Assembly: GCA_038137215.1 (NCBI GenBank)
Contig: JAYQBG010000013.1
Coordinates: forward strand, 1 to 64,000
DNA: 64,000 nucleotides
Origin: JABJAG01 sp038137215
GTDB taxonomy: Bacteria > Pseudomonadota > Alphaproteobacteria > UBA6615
Reading direction: 5' to 3'
A program made the translations under genes and the position numbers. This document shows, in pieces, positions 1 to 10,309 of this stretch (position 1 is its first letter; every line of letters begins with the position of its first letter). Below the pieces are notes generated by a model. That model ran no database searches and was not told the DNA's origin. It saw only the letters and a program-made list of their open reading frames with translations.

Positions 1-1
1 A

Positions 2-214
2 GCGGATGATGCACTAACCTTTAAAACAGACCAGTCAGTGGGGGCGGGTCAGGCGGCACTAATGACAGGCGGCACCCCCCCCGAGGGAGAGGCGGCCCCG
101 TCGCGTTCACTCGAATGGAACGGTGTCAGAAAGACATCATTATCAGAACAAACGCAGTCTGTGCCGCGAACATCCGTGCGACCTATTTGCGACCTATTTG
201 CGACCTACAACTAA
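2..214 (+). CDS. C-terminal 70 codons of an unidentified protein (partial, 5' end outside window)
   Basis: The second frame is open from the window edge to a TAA at 212-214, and that stop coincides with the first base of a strong terminator hairpin, which supports a real gene end. The visible C-terminus includes SLEWNGVRKTSLSEQ and ends ICDLFATYN. I do not recognise a family. It converges on the 3' end of tRNA-Ala 40 bases away, an arrangement common for integrase genes next to a tRNA attachment site, but no recombinase motif is visible. That link is only a possibility. Confidence 0.4.
   Translation, partial: ADDALTFKTDQSVGAGQAALMTGGTPPEGEAAPSRSLEWNGVRKTSLSEQTQSVPRTSVRPICDLFATYN
178..207. 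repeat. Tandem 11-bp repeat, 2.7 copies
   Basis: The unit GCGACCTATTT occurs twice in a row and is followed by GCGACCTA. It lies inside the last codons of the partial left-edge gene. Because 11 is not a multiple of 3, successive copies are read in different frames. It is just upstream of the terminator and close to tRNA-Ala. Confidence 0.7.
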
Positions 215-251
215 CAACGGCTTAGCCGTTACCAGCTAAGCCGTTGTTTTT
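213..251 (+). terminator. Rho-independent terminator
   Basis: A perfect 14-bp stem (AACAACGGCTTAGC paired with its complement) encloses an 8-base loop and is followed by a T run. It ends transcription of the partial gene at the left edge, just before the convergent tRNA-Ala gene. Confidence 0.85.
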
Positions 252-253
252 AT

Positions 254-329
<76 letters not shown>

Positions 330-469
330 AAAACTGTTTTCGCGGCGGGCGGGGTTGGGCCCCGGCCCGGTGCGGACGGCGGCAACATAATTATCCCCGC
401 TCCCAACGCAAGTGAAATCTCAGCCTTTTTGTCCCGCGCCTGCGCAGCACGGGATTTCAGGCCGCCCGG

Positions 470-835
470 TCAATCGTCGTCGCTGGTGCTCTTCTTGGGA
501 ATGGGCACGACCGTGTCATCGTCATCATCTTCGTCGTCATCGGGCAACAGATCGTCAACATCGTCGTCATCGTCATCGACATCGACATCCTCGACCAGGG
601 CTGCGATTTCGTCATCGTCATCCTCGCCGCTGTCCTTCGCCTTCTTGGCATCGTCATTGGCGGCCTTGGCGGCGGCCGCGGCCTCTTCGGCGCGCGCGCG
701 GCGCGGCTTGAAGATCGTCTCCGGGTCAAAGACCGTCTCGCAGGTCGGGCAGATGATCGGCTGCTTGAGCATGTCGTAGAAACGGGTGCCACAGGCCAGG
801 CACGCGCGCTTTACGCCCCATTCGGGTTTCGCCAC
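470..835 (-). CDS. FYDLN acid domain protein (TIGR02300 family)
   Basis: This 121-residue protein has an N-terminal zinc-ribbon-like part with two Cys pairs (CLACGTRFYDM and CPTC). The FYDM sequence is a variant of the FYDLN signature that names the family. The middle is rich in Ala, Lys and Arg, and the tail is extremely acidic with several runs of Asp. The family is confined mostly to alphaproteobacteria and has no established function. The location divergent from aroA is the usual one. The low-complexity tail makes long spurious reading frames on the other strand. Confidence 0.9.
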   Translation of the reverse strand: MAKPEWGVKRACLACGTRFYDMLKQPIICPTCETVFDPETIFKPRRARAEEAAAAAKAANDDAKKAKDSGEDDDDEIAALVEDVDVDDDDDDVDDLLPDDDEDDDDDTVVPIPKKSTSDDD

Positions 836-1002
836 AGATTATTCCTCCGGTGAATTCGTACCGATGTATAACGGGCCCGCCGTTTGCCACGAACGGCACG
901 GCCTGTCAAAACCAAATCGCCCCCCGGCAAAATGATTCAACTTCGCCGTGGCGTCTGCGGGTGATTCCGCCCGAGGATTTGTGCTAAGCCAACGCCGCCA
1001 AT

Positions 1003-2382
1003 ATGACCGCGACCATGACACCACCTGAGACCACATCCCCCGAGGCCCGGCGCCGCCCGGCGACCGCGCGCCGCACAGGTCCGCTCTCGGGCGCCATGGA
1101 TGTGCCGGGCGACAAGTCGATTTCCCACCGGGCGCTGATGCTCGGCGCGCTGGCGGTCGGGACGACCCGTATCGAGGGCCTGCTGGAGGGGGAAGACGTT
1201 CACGCCACCGCCGGTGCCCTGCGGGCCATGGGGGTGAGCGTCACCCGGGACGGGCCGGGCGCCTGGCAAGTGGACGGCGTCGGCGTGGCCGGGCTGCACG
1301 CGCCGGACAACGTGCTCGATCTGGGCAATTCCGGCACTTCGGCGCGGCTGCTCTGCGGCCTGCTGGCCGGGCACGGCTTCACCGCGATCCTGACCGGGGA
1401 TGACTCCCTGCGCAAACGCCCCATGAACCGGGTGATCGAACCGCTCACCCGGATGGGGGTGCAGGTGGAAAGCCGCGAGGGCGGACGAATGCCGTTGTCG
1501 TTCACCGGCGCGGACACCCTGCTGCCGGTTGAGTACGTCCTGCCGGTCCCCTCGGCCCAGGTGAAGTCGGCGGTGCTGCTGGCGGGCCTGCACGCGCCGG
1601 GCAAGACCACCGTGGTCGAGAGCATCGCAACCCGCGACCACACCGAGCGGATGCTCAAACACATGGGCGCGGAGATCGGGATCACAGAAACGCCCGAGGG
1701 CCGCGCGATCACCATCACCGGCCAGACCGAGTTGTCGCCCGCCGCGGTGCAGGTCCCCGCCGATCCGAGCTCGGCGGCGTTTCCTGCGATTGCGGCGGCG
1801 ATCCTACCCGGCTCGGATACTTCTTTGGACGGCATTGGCATGAACCCGGCCCGCGCGGGCGTGTTTGTCTGCCTGCAGGAGATGGGCGCCGATATCGCAT
1901 TCCGGAACGAACGGGACGAAGGCGGCGAGCCGGTGGCCGATCTCGTCGTCAAAGGCGGTGCGCTCAAAGGTATCCGCGTGCCCGCCGAACGCGCGGCCTC
2001 CATGATCGACGAGTATCCGATTCTTGCCGTGGCCGCGGCCTGCGCGACGGGCACCACCGTCTTCGAGGGCGTGGGCGAGTTGCGGGTCAAGGAAAGCGAT
2101 CGGCTGGCCGCCATCGAGACCGGCCTGCGGGCCTGCAGCGTCACCGTCTCGACCACGGATGACAGCATCACCATCGAGGGCTGCGGCGGCCCGCCACCGG
2201 GCGGGGCGACCATCGCCACCCATCTCGACCACCGGATCGCCATGAGTTTCCTGGTCATGGGGCTGGCCAGCGAGAACCCGGTCACAATCGACGATATCCG
2301 CCCGTCCGAAACCAGTTTCCCGGGCTTTGCCGCCGCCATGCGCGCGCTCGGCGCCCGAATTGAAGAAGACAGCACCGCATGA
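1003..2382 (+). CDS. aroA: 3-phosphoshikimate 1-carboxyvinyltransferase (EPSP synthase)
   Basis: Joins shikimate-3-phosphate and phosphoenolpyruvate in the cytosolic shikimate pathway. The protein has 459 residues with the substrate-binding GDKSISHR near residue 36, LGNSGTSARL near 107, SAQVK at 184-188 and RDHTE at 211-215. The last two match the class II (CP4-like) EPSPS pattern. The NxTR class II motif reads NPAR here, and residue 111 is the glycine typical of inhibitor-sensitive enzymes, so the class signature is mixed. An alternative start lies at 1015. The next gene, cmk, begins 10 bases after the stop. Confidence 0.97.
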   Translation: MTATMTPPETTSPEARRRPATARRTGPLSGAMDVPGDKSISHRALMLGALAVGTTRIEGLLEGEDVHATAGALRAMGVSVTRDGPGAWQVDGVGVAGLHAPDNVLDLGNSGTSARLLCGLLAGHGFTAILTGDDSLRKRPMNRVIEPLTRMGVQVESREGGRMPLSFTGADTLLPVEYVLPVPSAQVKSAVLLAGLHAPGKTTVVESIATRDHTERMLKHMGAEIGITETPEGRAITITGQTELSPAAVQVPADPSSAAFPAIAAAILPGSDTSLDGIGMNPARAGVFVCLQEMGADIAFRNERDEGGEPVADLVVKGGALKGIRVPAERAASMIDEYPILAVAAACATGTTVFEGVGELRVKESDRLAAIETGLRACSVTVSTTDDSITIEGCGGPPPGGATIATHLDHRIAMSFLVMGLASENPVTIDDIRPSETSFPGFAAAMRALGARIEEDSTA

Positions 2383-2392
2383 GTATCCCCAA

Positions 2393-3064
2393 ATGACGAT
2401 ACCGAAACTGATCACCGTCGACGGGCCGGCCGGTGCGGGCAAGGGCACGCTGGCGCGCCGGCTCGCCGAACATTTCGGTTACGCCCATCTGGACACCGGA
2501 AAGCTCTACCGCGCCGTCGGGCTGGGCACGCTGGCGGCCGGCGGCGATCCGGCCGACCCCGGTGATGCCGTGACCGCGGCGAAAGCCCTCGATGCGGCCC
2601 TGATTACCCATGGCGCGCTGGAAAACCCGGAACTGGCCGGCGATACGGCGGCCGGCGCGGCCTCGAAAGTGGCGGCGATTCCCGAGGTCCGGCAGGTATT
2701 GCTCGCCTTTCAGCAGCACTTCGCAGCCAACCCCCCGCCGGGCGCCGCAGGCTCGGTGCTCGACGGGCGGGACACCGGCACGGTTGTCTGCCCGGATGCG
2801 CCAGTGAAATTCTTCATCACCGCGAGCGCCGAAGTGCGCGCCCAGCGCCGTCATAAAGAGTTGCTGGAGCGGGGGGAAACAAGTATACACCCCCGCGTCC
2901 TGGCAGATATGAAGGAACGGGACGTGCGCGACAGCACCCGGGCCATAGCGCCCCTGAAGGCCGCCGACGACGCACGAACCATCGATACCTCGGAACTGGA
3001 TGCCGACGCAGTGTTTGCGGCCGCCCTCGAGTATATCGGCGAATATATCGCTTCCGTTTCCTGA
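2393..3064 (+). CDS. cmk: Cytidylate kinase
   Basis: Phosphorylates CMP and dCMP with ATP. The 223-residue protein starts MTIPKLITVDG and has the P-loop GPAGAGKGT at residues 11-19, the LDTGKLYRAVG substrate segment and the DGRDTGTVV block, all typical of the family. I chose the ATG at 2393 because homology begins at once. A longer frame upstream would overlap aroA. The aroA-cmk-rpsA order is conserved in proteobacteria. Confidence 0.95.
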   Translation: MTIPKLITVDGPAGAGKGTLARRLAEHFGYAHLDTGKLYRAVGLGTLAAGGDPADPGDAVTAAKALDAALITHGALENPELAGDTAAGAASKVAAIPEVRQVLLAFQQHFAANPPPGAAGSVLDGRDTGTVVCPDAPVKFFITASAEVRAQRRHKELLERGETSIHPRVLADMKERDVRDSTRAIAPLKAADDARTIDTSELDADAVFAAALEYIGEYIASVS

Positions 3065-3200
3065 ACGGATCGCCAGACCCCGCGTTTACCGCATTGTTTT
3101 CATGGCCGGATGAACCGGACAGGCATGCGGTTCGACGTTCAAGACCACCGGAAAAAACCGGTCGGCATACAAAGTACCGATTGAAAGGACGTATCGTCAT

Positions 3201-5081
<1,881 letters not shown>

Positions 5082-5104
5082 TGCCGCGCGGTTGAGCACG
5101 CATC

Positions 5105-6016
5105 ATGTCCTATGATCCTGACGCCCTGCTGGACCGCAGACGCCTAAAACGGCGCCTGCGGATCTGGCAGGGTGTTACGATTCTGGCGGTGGTCGCCGGC
5201 GTTCTGGTTTTTCTTCAGAGCATCGGAAACCTGGTGCGCGGCGACTACATCGCCCGCATTTACGTGGACGACATCATCCTGCGTGACGATGCGCGCAGTG
5301 ACGTCCTCGAGAATCTTGCTGCAGACGACAATGTGCGCGGCGTGATTATCCATATCGACAGTCCCGGCGGCAGCGTCGTCGGCGGCGAAGACCTCTACAA
5401 GAACATCCTGAATATCGGCGACAACAAACCGGTCGTCGCCGTCATGGGCACGGTCGCCACCTCGGCGGCCTATATGGCAAGTATCGCAGCCAGCCATGTC
5501 CTGGCGCGCGAAGGGACGGTCACCGGTTCCATCGGCGTGATCATGCAAACCGCGAATATCAACCGGCTTCTCGATGATATCGGGGTCGAACCCGTCACCA
5601 TCAAGTCCTCGGAGCTGAAGGCCACGCCATCGCCCTTCGAGCCGCTGACCGAAGAAGCGCGTGAAGCCTCCCGCGCGGTGGTCCTGGACATGTACGAATT
5701 CTTCGTCGATCTCGTGATCGCCCGCCGCCCGATCCCGGAGACGGCGGTGCGCGCACTCGCAGACGGGCGCGTGTTCTCGGGCCGGCAGGCAGTGGAGAAC
5801 GGCCTGATCGATGGGATCGGCAACGAATCCGACGCGCTCGACTGGATGCAGGCCGAACGCGATGTCCCGCGGAGGCTGCCCGTCAAGACGGTTCGCGACC
5901 ATCGCGAGGACGAATCCCTGCTGGAAGAGCTCACGGGACTATCGGGAAAATCGTTGTTTTCCAATGCACTAACACTTGACGGTCTGGTTTCGCTTTGGCA
6001 ACCTGCCGAGCGCTGA
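5105..6016 (+). CDS. sppA: Signal peptide peptidase SppA, short form
   Basis: A membrane serine protease of family S49 that degrades cleaved signal peptides. The 303-residue protein has one N-terminal membrane helix (about 21-40). The SPGG segment is near residue 86, the nucleophile is Ser-120 in the TSAAYM motif, and the likely general base is Lys-172 in ELKATPSPFEP. It is the single-domain ~36-kDa type. It lies between rpsA and ihfB, the standard order for the group. Confidence 0.94.
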   Translation: MSYDPDALLDRRRLKRRLRIWQGVTILAVVAGVLVFLQSIGNLVRGDYIARIYVDDIILRDDARSDVLENLAADDNVRGVIIHIDSPGGSVVGGEDLYKNILNIGDNKPVVAVMGTVATSAAYMASIAASHVLAREGTVTGSIGVIMQTANINRLLDDIGVEPVTIKSSELKATPSPFEPLTEEAREASRAVVLDMYEFFVDLVIARRPIPETAVRALADGRVFSGRQAVENGLIDGIGNESDALDWMQAERDVPRRLPVKTVRDHREDESLLEELTGLSGKSLFSNALTLDGLVSLWQPAER

Positions 6017-6086
6017 ACGAACGGGTTTGGCGAGGCCCTCTTGGGGGAGGGTGAATTTTCGGGACAACCTGTCCCGGGGGGTATCC

Positions 6087-6368
6087 ATGACCAAGTCAGA
6101 GCTGATCCAGAGCCTCGCGGACCGCAACCCGCATCTCCTGCAGCGTGATGCCGAACGCATCGTGACAACCATTCTGGACGAAATTACAGCAGCGCTTGCC
6201 CGGGGCGACCGGGTGGAACTGCGTGGTTTCGGTGCTTTTTCCGTCAAACAGCGCGGGGCCCGCACCGGGCGCAATCCGCGGACCGGCGAAGCTGTCAGCG
6301 TCGATGCCAAGGTGGTCCCCTATTTCAAGACCGGCAAGGAACTGCGCGAGCGCCTGAACGAGAACTGA
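6087..6368 (+). CDS. ihfB: Integration host factor subunit beta
   Basis: A DNA-bending protein that pairs with IHF-alpha and acts in recombination, replication and transcription. The 93-residue product starts MTKSELIQSLADRNPHL and contains the beta-arm signature RNPRTGEAV with the intercalating proline. The ATG at 6087 was chosen because the family begins there. The open frame extends upstream to 5976 without homology. Confidence 0.96.
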   Translation: MTKSELIQSLADRNPHLLQRDAERIVTTILDEITAALARGDRVELRGFGAFSVKQRGARTGRNPRTGEAVSVDAKVVPYFKTGKELRERLNEN

Positions 6369-6493
6369 GCGGATCACACGACCTGATTCGCATCGAATTT
6401 TGGTGTAACCTCTCTTCCGAAAGCCGTTTTCCGCCGCGCACAGTCGCGGTGCGTCAATGATCGACCCCCGATGGCAAACCCCAAGGTGTTCCT

Positions 6494-6823
6494 GTGACCC
6501 GTCTCCGATGGCTGATTACCCTTCCCTTTGCGATCGTGCTGGTGGTCTTTGCCGTGAACAATCGTGGCTTCGCCGAGGTTGATCTCTGGCCGCTCGGTCT
6601 CGTCGTGTCATGGCCGCTTTTCGTCTTTGTTTTTCTGGGAGTCGGCGCCGGCCTTCTGCTCGGCTGGTTTTTTGCGTGGATCTCGGCGGCACCGGCACGC
6701 AAACTTGCGCGCGAACGCCGGGCGCGCCTGCGCGAACTCGAACACAAGGTTGAGACGATGCAAACGCGCCTCGATGAAGACGAAGGCGCAAGGATCGCCC
6801 GGCCTCCGGCCCTCCCGGAATAG
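6494..6823 (+). CDS. LapA-family (DUF1049) inner-membrane protein
   Basis: This 109-residue protein has two membrane helices (about 5-25 and 40-65) with NNRGFAEVDLWP between them. A cytoplasmic coiled coil rich in Arg and Glu follows (RERRARLRELEHKVETMQTRL). This is the layout of LapA/DUF1049 proteins, which in E. coli help control LPS synthesis. The start is GTG. It follows ihfB, as in many alphaproteobacteria. The specific role here is not shown. Confidence 0.85.
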   Translation: MTRLRWLITLPFAIVLVVFAVNNRGFAEVDLWPLGLVVSWPLFVFVFLGVGAGLLLGWFFAWISAAPARKLARERRARLRELEHKVETMQTRLDEDEGARIARPPALPE

Positions 6824-6830
6824 GTCTCCC

Positions 6831-7657
6831 TTGCGTTCCATCGACGCCGCAACGGTCAACGCCCATCTCGATCCGGCGCGTTTGGTCACCCGCCTGAAAG
6901 AGGCCTTCCGCGGCGAGACGAACGTGCCCCTGCGGCACCATCACAACATCCCGGGCGCGCCCGAAAACCAGGACGCCACCCTGCTCTTGATGCCGGCCTG
7001 GTCCGGCGAGACCCCGCCCGGATATATCGGCATCAAATCGGTCACCGTGCATCCCGACAATCCGGGCCGTGGGCTGGACTCGGTCCAGGGCGTCTATCTG
7101 CTGCTCGATGGCGCAACCGGGACGCCTGTGGCGCTGATCGACGGCCCGGCGCTCACCGCGCGGCGCACCGCGGCAGCCTCGGCCCTGGCCGCCAGCTTTC
7201 TTGCCCGCACCGATGCGCAGCGGCTTCTGCTCATCGGCACCGGACGCCTGGCCCCCGAACTGGTGCGGGCCCATGCAGCAGTGCACCCGATCCGCCAGGT
7301 GGAGATCTGGGGCCGCAACTCGGTCCGGTCGAAGGCGCTGGCAGATGAACTCACCAGCGACAGCCTTGAGGTTTCAGCCGTGACCGACCTGGAGGCCGCG
7401 GTGCAGGCCGCCGATATCGTGAGTTGCGCGACCACCAGCCACGATCCGGTTTTCGAGGGCGCCTGGCTCCCGCCCGGCTACCATGTCGATCTCGTCGGCG
7501 GATTCCGGCCCGATATGCGGGAAGCCGATGATACCGCGATCGCGCGGGACACGGGGGACGCGAATCTGCCGAAGAGATTACCTTGTTCAAATCCGTCGGG
7601 ACGGCCATTGAGGATCTGGCCGCCGCTGAACTTCTGATGGCAGAACTGGCCCCATGA
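6831..7657 (+). pseudogene. Ornithine cyclodeaminase/mu-crystallin family gene with internal deletion and frame change
   Basis: A TTG start at 6831 gives a good family N-terminus, with GYIGIKSVTVHPDN, ALIDGPALTARRTAAASALA and a Rossmann segment LLIGTGRLAPELVRAH. The match stops near 7550. The family C-terminus, EEITLFKSVGTAIEDLAAAE, is present from about 7571 in a different frame and ends at the TGA at 7655-7657. The whole spans about 275 codons against about 310-320 usual, so some 40 codons and the frame were lost around 7550-7570. The restored stop overlaps the next start as ATGA, showing the genes were an operon. The product is probably inactive unless this is an assembly error. Confidence 0.8.
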
Positions 7658-8826
7658 CCATTGACGCAACACAAATCCACAAATGGCTGACCGAAGAGGC
7701 TCTGCCGCTCTGGTCCCGGGCGGGCCTCGATCAAGACGCTGGCGGCTTTGTCGACAAGCTGACCCTGGAGGGCCGACCCATCCTGGAGGTGCCCAAGCGC
7801 ACAAGGGTCCAGGCCCGGCAAATCTATGTCTATAGCCATGCCCATCTGCTTGGCTGGGAACCCGCAACCGACGGACCCACGGCGCTGGAGGCGGCGACCT
7901 CCGGCTTTGAATTCCTGACCCGGCAGTTCTGGGGCGAGGATGGCGGGTTCGTATTTTCAGTGCAGCGCAACGGCGCCCATGCCGATGCCAGGATCGAATC
8001 CTACGAGCAGGCCTTCGCCATGTTCGCCTTCGCCTGGTACTTCCGGGCCACCGGCGACGAAACCGCTGTCGAATGGGCCGAGCGCACCCTTGCGGCTCTG
8101 GACGACACGCTGGGCGATCTCGAACATGGCGGCTATTTCGAAAATCCCGCGCATGACCTGCCCCGGCGCCAGAACCCCCATATGCACATGCTCGAAGCCC
8201 TGCTCGCCTGGCATCAGGCGACGGGCGAAGACATCTGGCTCCGCCGCGCACAGGACGTCATTGCGCTCTTCCGGTCGCGTTTCTTCGATGCCGAGACCGG
8301 CACCCTGGGCGAGTTCTTCGATGCTGAATGGGGCCGTGCGGAGGGCACGATGGGGAACATCATCGAACCCGGCCATCATTTCGAGTGGACCTGGCTGCTC
8401 TACAAATACGCCCAGGCCAGCGGCGACGATGTTACGCGCGAGGCCTATGCCCTTTATCGCTTTGCCGAAACTCATGGCGTGGACCGGAATCCCGGCCCGG
8501 CCTCCGGTGTGGCGTTCGATTCGGTGCTGCGCCACGGCACCTCGCTCGACGAGAACAAGCGGCTCTGGGTCCAGACCGAAGCAATCAAGGCCCAGGTCGC
8601 CCGCATGGAATTCGCCAATGACGATGAGGCCGCAATGCGGCTCGAGGAACTGCTCGAGCGCATGTTCGAGCTCTACTTCGCCGTGGGCAACGGCAACTGG
8701 CAGGACCATCTGGACGTCAACGGCAAGCCCATTGCCGAAACGGCCCCGGCTTCGAGCTTCTATCACGTGTTCCTGGCGCTGAGCGAAGTGCTGCGGGTGC
8801 GCGACCGGGTTGTCAGCCTGGGCTGA
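7654..8826 (+). CDS. AGE-family epimerase/isomerase (N-acylglucosamine 2-epimerase-like)
   Basis: The 390-residue protein has the alpha/alpha-barrel pattern of the N-acylglucosamine 2-epimerase / mannose-6-phosphate isomerase-like superfamily. This includes KRTRVQARQIYVYSHAH near residue 48, HMHMLEALLAW near 172 and GHHFEWTWLLYKYA near 240, which carry the conserved Arg and His residues of the active site. The substrate cannot be fixed from sequence and may be a free sugar such as mannose or glucose. It overlaps the damaged ornithine-cyclodeaminase-like gene by four bases. Both are inserted between lapA and pyrF. Confidence 0.88.
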   Translation: MTIDATQIHKWLTEEALPLWSRAGLDQDAGGFVDKLTLEGRPILEVPKRTRVQARQIYVYSHAHLLGWEPATDGPTALEAATSGFEFLTRQFWGEDGGFVFSVQRNGAHADARIESYEQAFAMFAFAWYFRATGDETAVEWAERTLAALDDTLGDLEHGGYFENPAHDLPRRQNPHMHMLEALLAWHQATGEDIWLRRAQDVIALFRSRFFDAETGTLGEFFDAEWGRAEGTMGNIIEPGHHFEWTWLLYKYAQASGDDVTREAYALYRFAETHGVDRNPGPASGVAFDSVLRHGTSLDENKRLWVQTEAIKAQVARMEFANDDEAAMRLEELLERMFELYFAVGNGNWQDHLDVNGKPIAETAPASSFYHVFLALSEVLRVRDRVVSLG

Positions 8827-8889
8827 TTCCGCCGACCCCGTTCGTGACGGTTTGCCTGCGCCGCGCGCTCTGCTAGAAGCAGACCCGCC

Positions 8890-9615
8890 ATGACCGACAC
8901 ACCAAATCTTTCCGCGAACCCCGTTTTTGTCGCCCTTGATACACCCGACCTCGATCAGGCGCTGGCCTGGGCCGGGGCCGTGCGTGGCCATGTGGGCGGC
9001 GTCAAAACCGGTCTGGAGTTTTTCTCCGCCAATGGCGCGGATGGTGTGAAGGCCATCGTCGATCTCGGTCTGCCGGTGTTTCTCGATCTCAAGTTCCACG
9101 ACATCCCCAACACCGTGGCCGGCGCGGTCCGCGCCGTCGCCGGGTTGGGCGCTTCAGTCGTCAATGTGCACGCATCCGGCGGCCCGGCGATGCTGGAAGC
9201 CGCCCGCGAGGCGGCAGAGACGGCCGGCGGGGCCCAACGCTCACTGGTCATCGCCGTGACCGTGCTCACGAGCATGGACAACGATGATCTGACCGCGGTC
9301 GGGCAGACGCCCCCGGCCACGGATCAGGTGGTCCGCCTGGCGCAACTCTCGCAGAACCACGGCATGGACGGCGTGGTGTGTTCGTCGGCCGAGATCGAGC
9401 CGATCCGTGACGCCTGCGGCGCTGATTTCAAACTGATCGTGCCGGGCATTCGTCCGGACTGGGCGACCAGCGGCGACCAGAAGCGGATCACGACGCCACG
9501 CCAGGCCCGCGATCGTGGCGCCGACATGCTGGTGATCGGCCGTCCGATCACCGGCGCCGACGACCCGGCTGCAGCAGCAATGCGCATCGCGGAGGAACTG
9601 GGCACCGGGTCATGA
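8890..9615 (+). CDS. pyrF: Orotidine 5'-phosphate decarboxylase
   Basis: Makes UMP from OMP, the last step of de novo pyrimidine synthesis. The 241-residue TIM barrel has the catalytic set in DLKFHDIPNTV (Asp-66, Lys-68, Asp-71) and the phosphate-binding end VIGRPITGADDP. It overlaps trpF by four bases (ATGA), so the two are translationally coupled. Confidence 0.96.
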   Translation: MTDTPNLSANPVFVALDTPDLDQALAWAGAVRGHVGGVKTGLEFFSANGADGVKAIVDLGLPVFLDLKFHDIPNTVAGAVRAVAGLGASVVNVHASGGPAMLEAAREAAETAGGAQRSLVIAVTVLTSMDNDDLTAVGQTPPATDQVVRLAQLSQNHGMDGVVCSSAEIEPIRDACGADFKLIVPGIRPDWATSGDQKRITTPRQARDRGADMLVIGRPITGADDPAAAAMRIAEELGTGS

Positions 9616-10259
9616 CGGTCGAGGCCAAGATCTGCGGCATCAACGGTGCAACCGCCATGCGGACTGCCGTGGCGGCCGGCGCAAGCTTTGTCGGGCTGGT
9701 TTTCTATCCGCCAAGTCCGCGCGCGGTGGGGCCGGAGGAAGCTGCGGAACTGGCAGCGCTGGTCCCGGACGGCGTGACGAAGGTCGGTCTCTTTGTCGAT
9801 CCCGACGATGACCTGATCGACACCGTACTCGCGGCTGCGCCACTGGACATGCTGCAACTGCATGGCAGCGAAACTCCCGAACGCTGCGCCGGGTTGCGCG
9901 AACGCACCAAGCTGCCGGTCATGAAGGCCATCAAGGTTGCCGATGCCGGCGACATTGAAACCGCGAAAGACTATCTCGGCTCGGTTGACTGGCTGATGTT
10001 CGATGCCAAGGCACCCGACACAATGAAAGGTGCCCTGCCCGGCGGAAATGCGCTGTCCTTCGACTGGACCCTGTTGTCGGGACGGACCTGGCCGGTGCCA
10101 TGGATGCTGGCCGGCGGCATCAACCCGGACAACGTGGTGAGCGCCGTGCGGGCATCCGGGGCCAGTGTTGTGGATGTGTCATCCGGGGTCGAATCCGAAC
10201 CCGGGCGCAAGGACTCTGCGAAGATCGAGGCCTTCCTCGATGCTGTGAAAAACCTTTGA
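9612..10259 (+). CDS. trpF: Phosphoribosylanthranilate isomerase
   Basis: Third step of tryptophan synthesis, an Amadori rearrangement. The 215-residue TIM barrel begins with KICGI carrying the catalytic Cys-8. It has LVFYPPSPRAV near residue 36 and the catalytic Asp in LMFDAKAPD. It begins within the end of pyrF and is followed after 50 bases by trpB. The other trp genes (trpE, G, D, C) are not in the window, as is usual for alphaproteobacteria with split trp operons. Confidence 0.96.
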   Translation: MTVEAKICGINGATAMRTAVAAGASFVGLVFYPPSPRAVGPEEAAELAALVPDGVTKVGLFVDPDDDLIDTVLAAAPLDMLQLHGSETPERCAGLRERTKLPVMKAIKVADAGDIETAKDYLGSVDWLMFDAKAPDTMKGALPGGNALSFDWTLLSGRTWPVPWMLAGGINPDNVVSAVRASGASVVDVSSGVESEPGRKDSAKIEAFLDAVKNL

Positions 10260-10309
10260 CCACACCTGTTAGGTGCGTGCAGCCTGATGTATAACCTCGC
10301 CTGAATATC

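Noticed and set aside
429..779. Two long plus-strand frames made of Ser- and Arg/His-rich repeats
   Set aside because: They are the opposite strand of the Asp-rich tail of the FYDLN-acid protein and have no other support.
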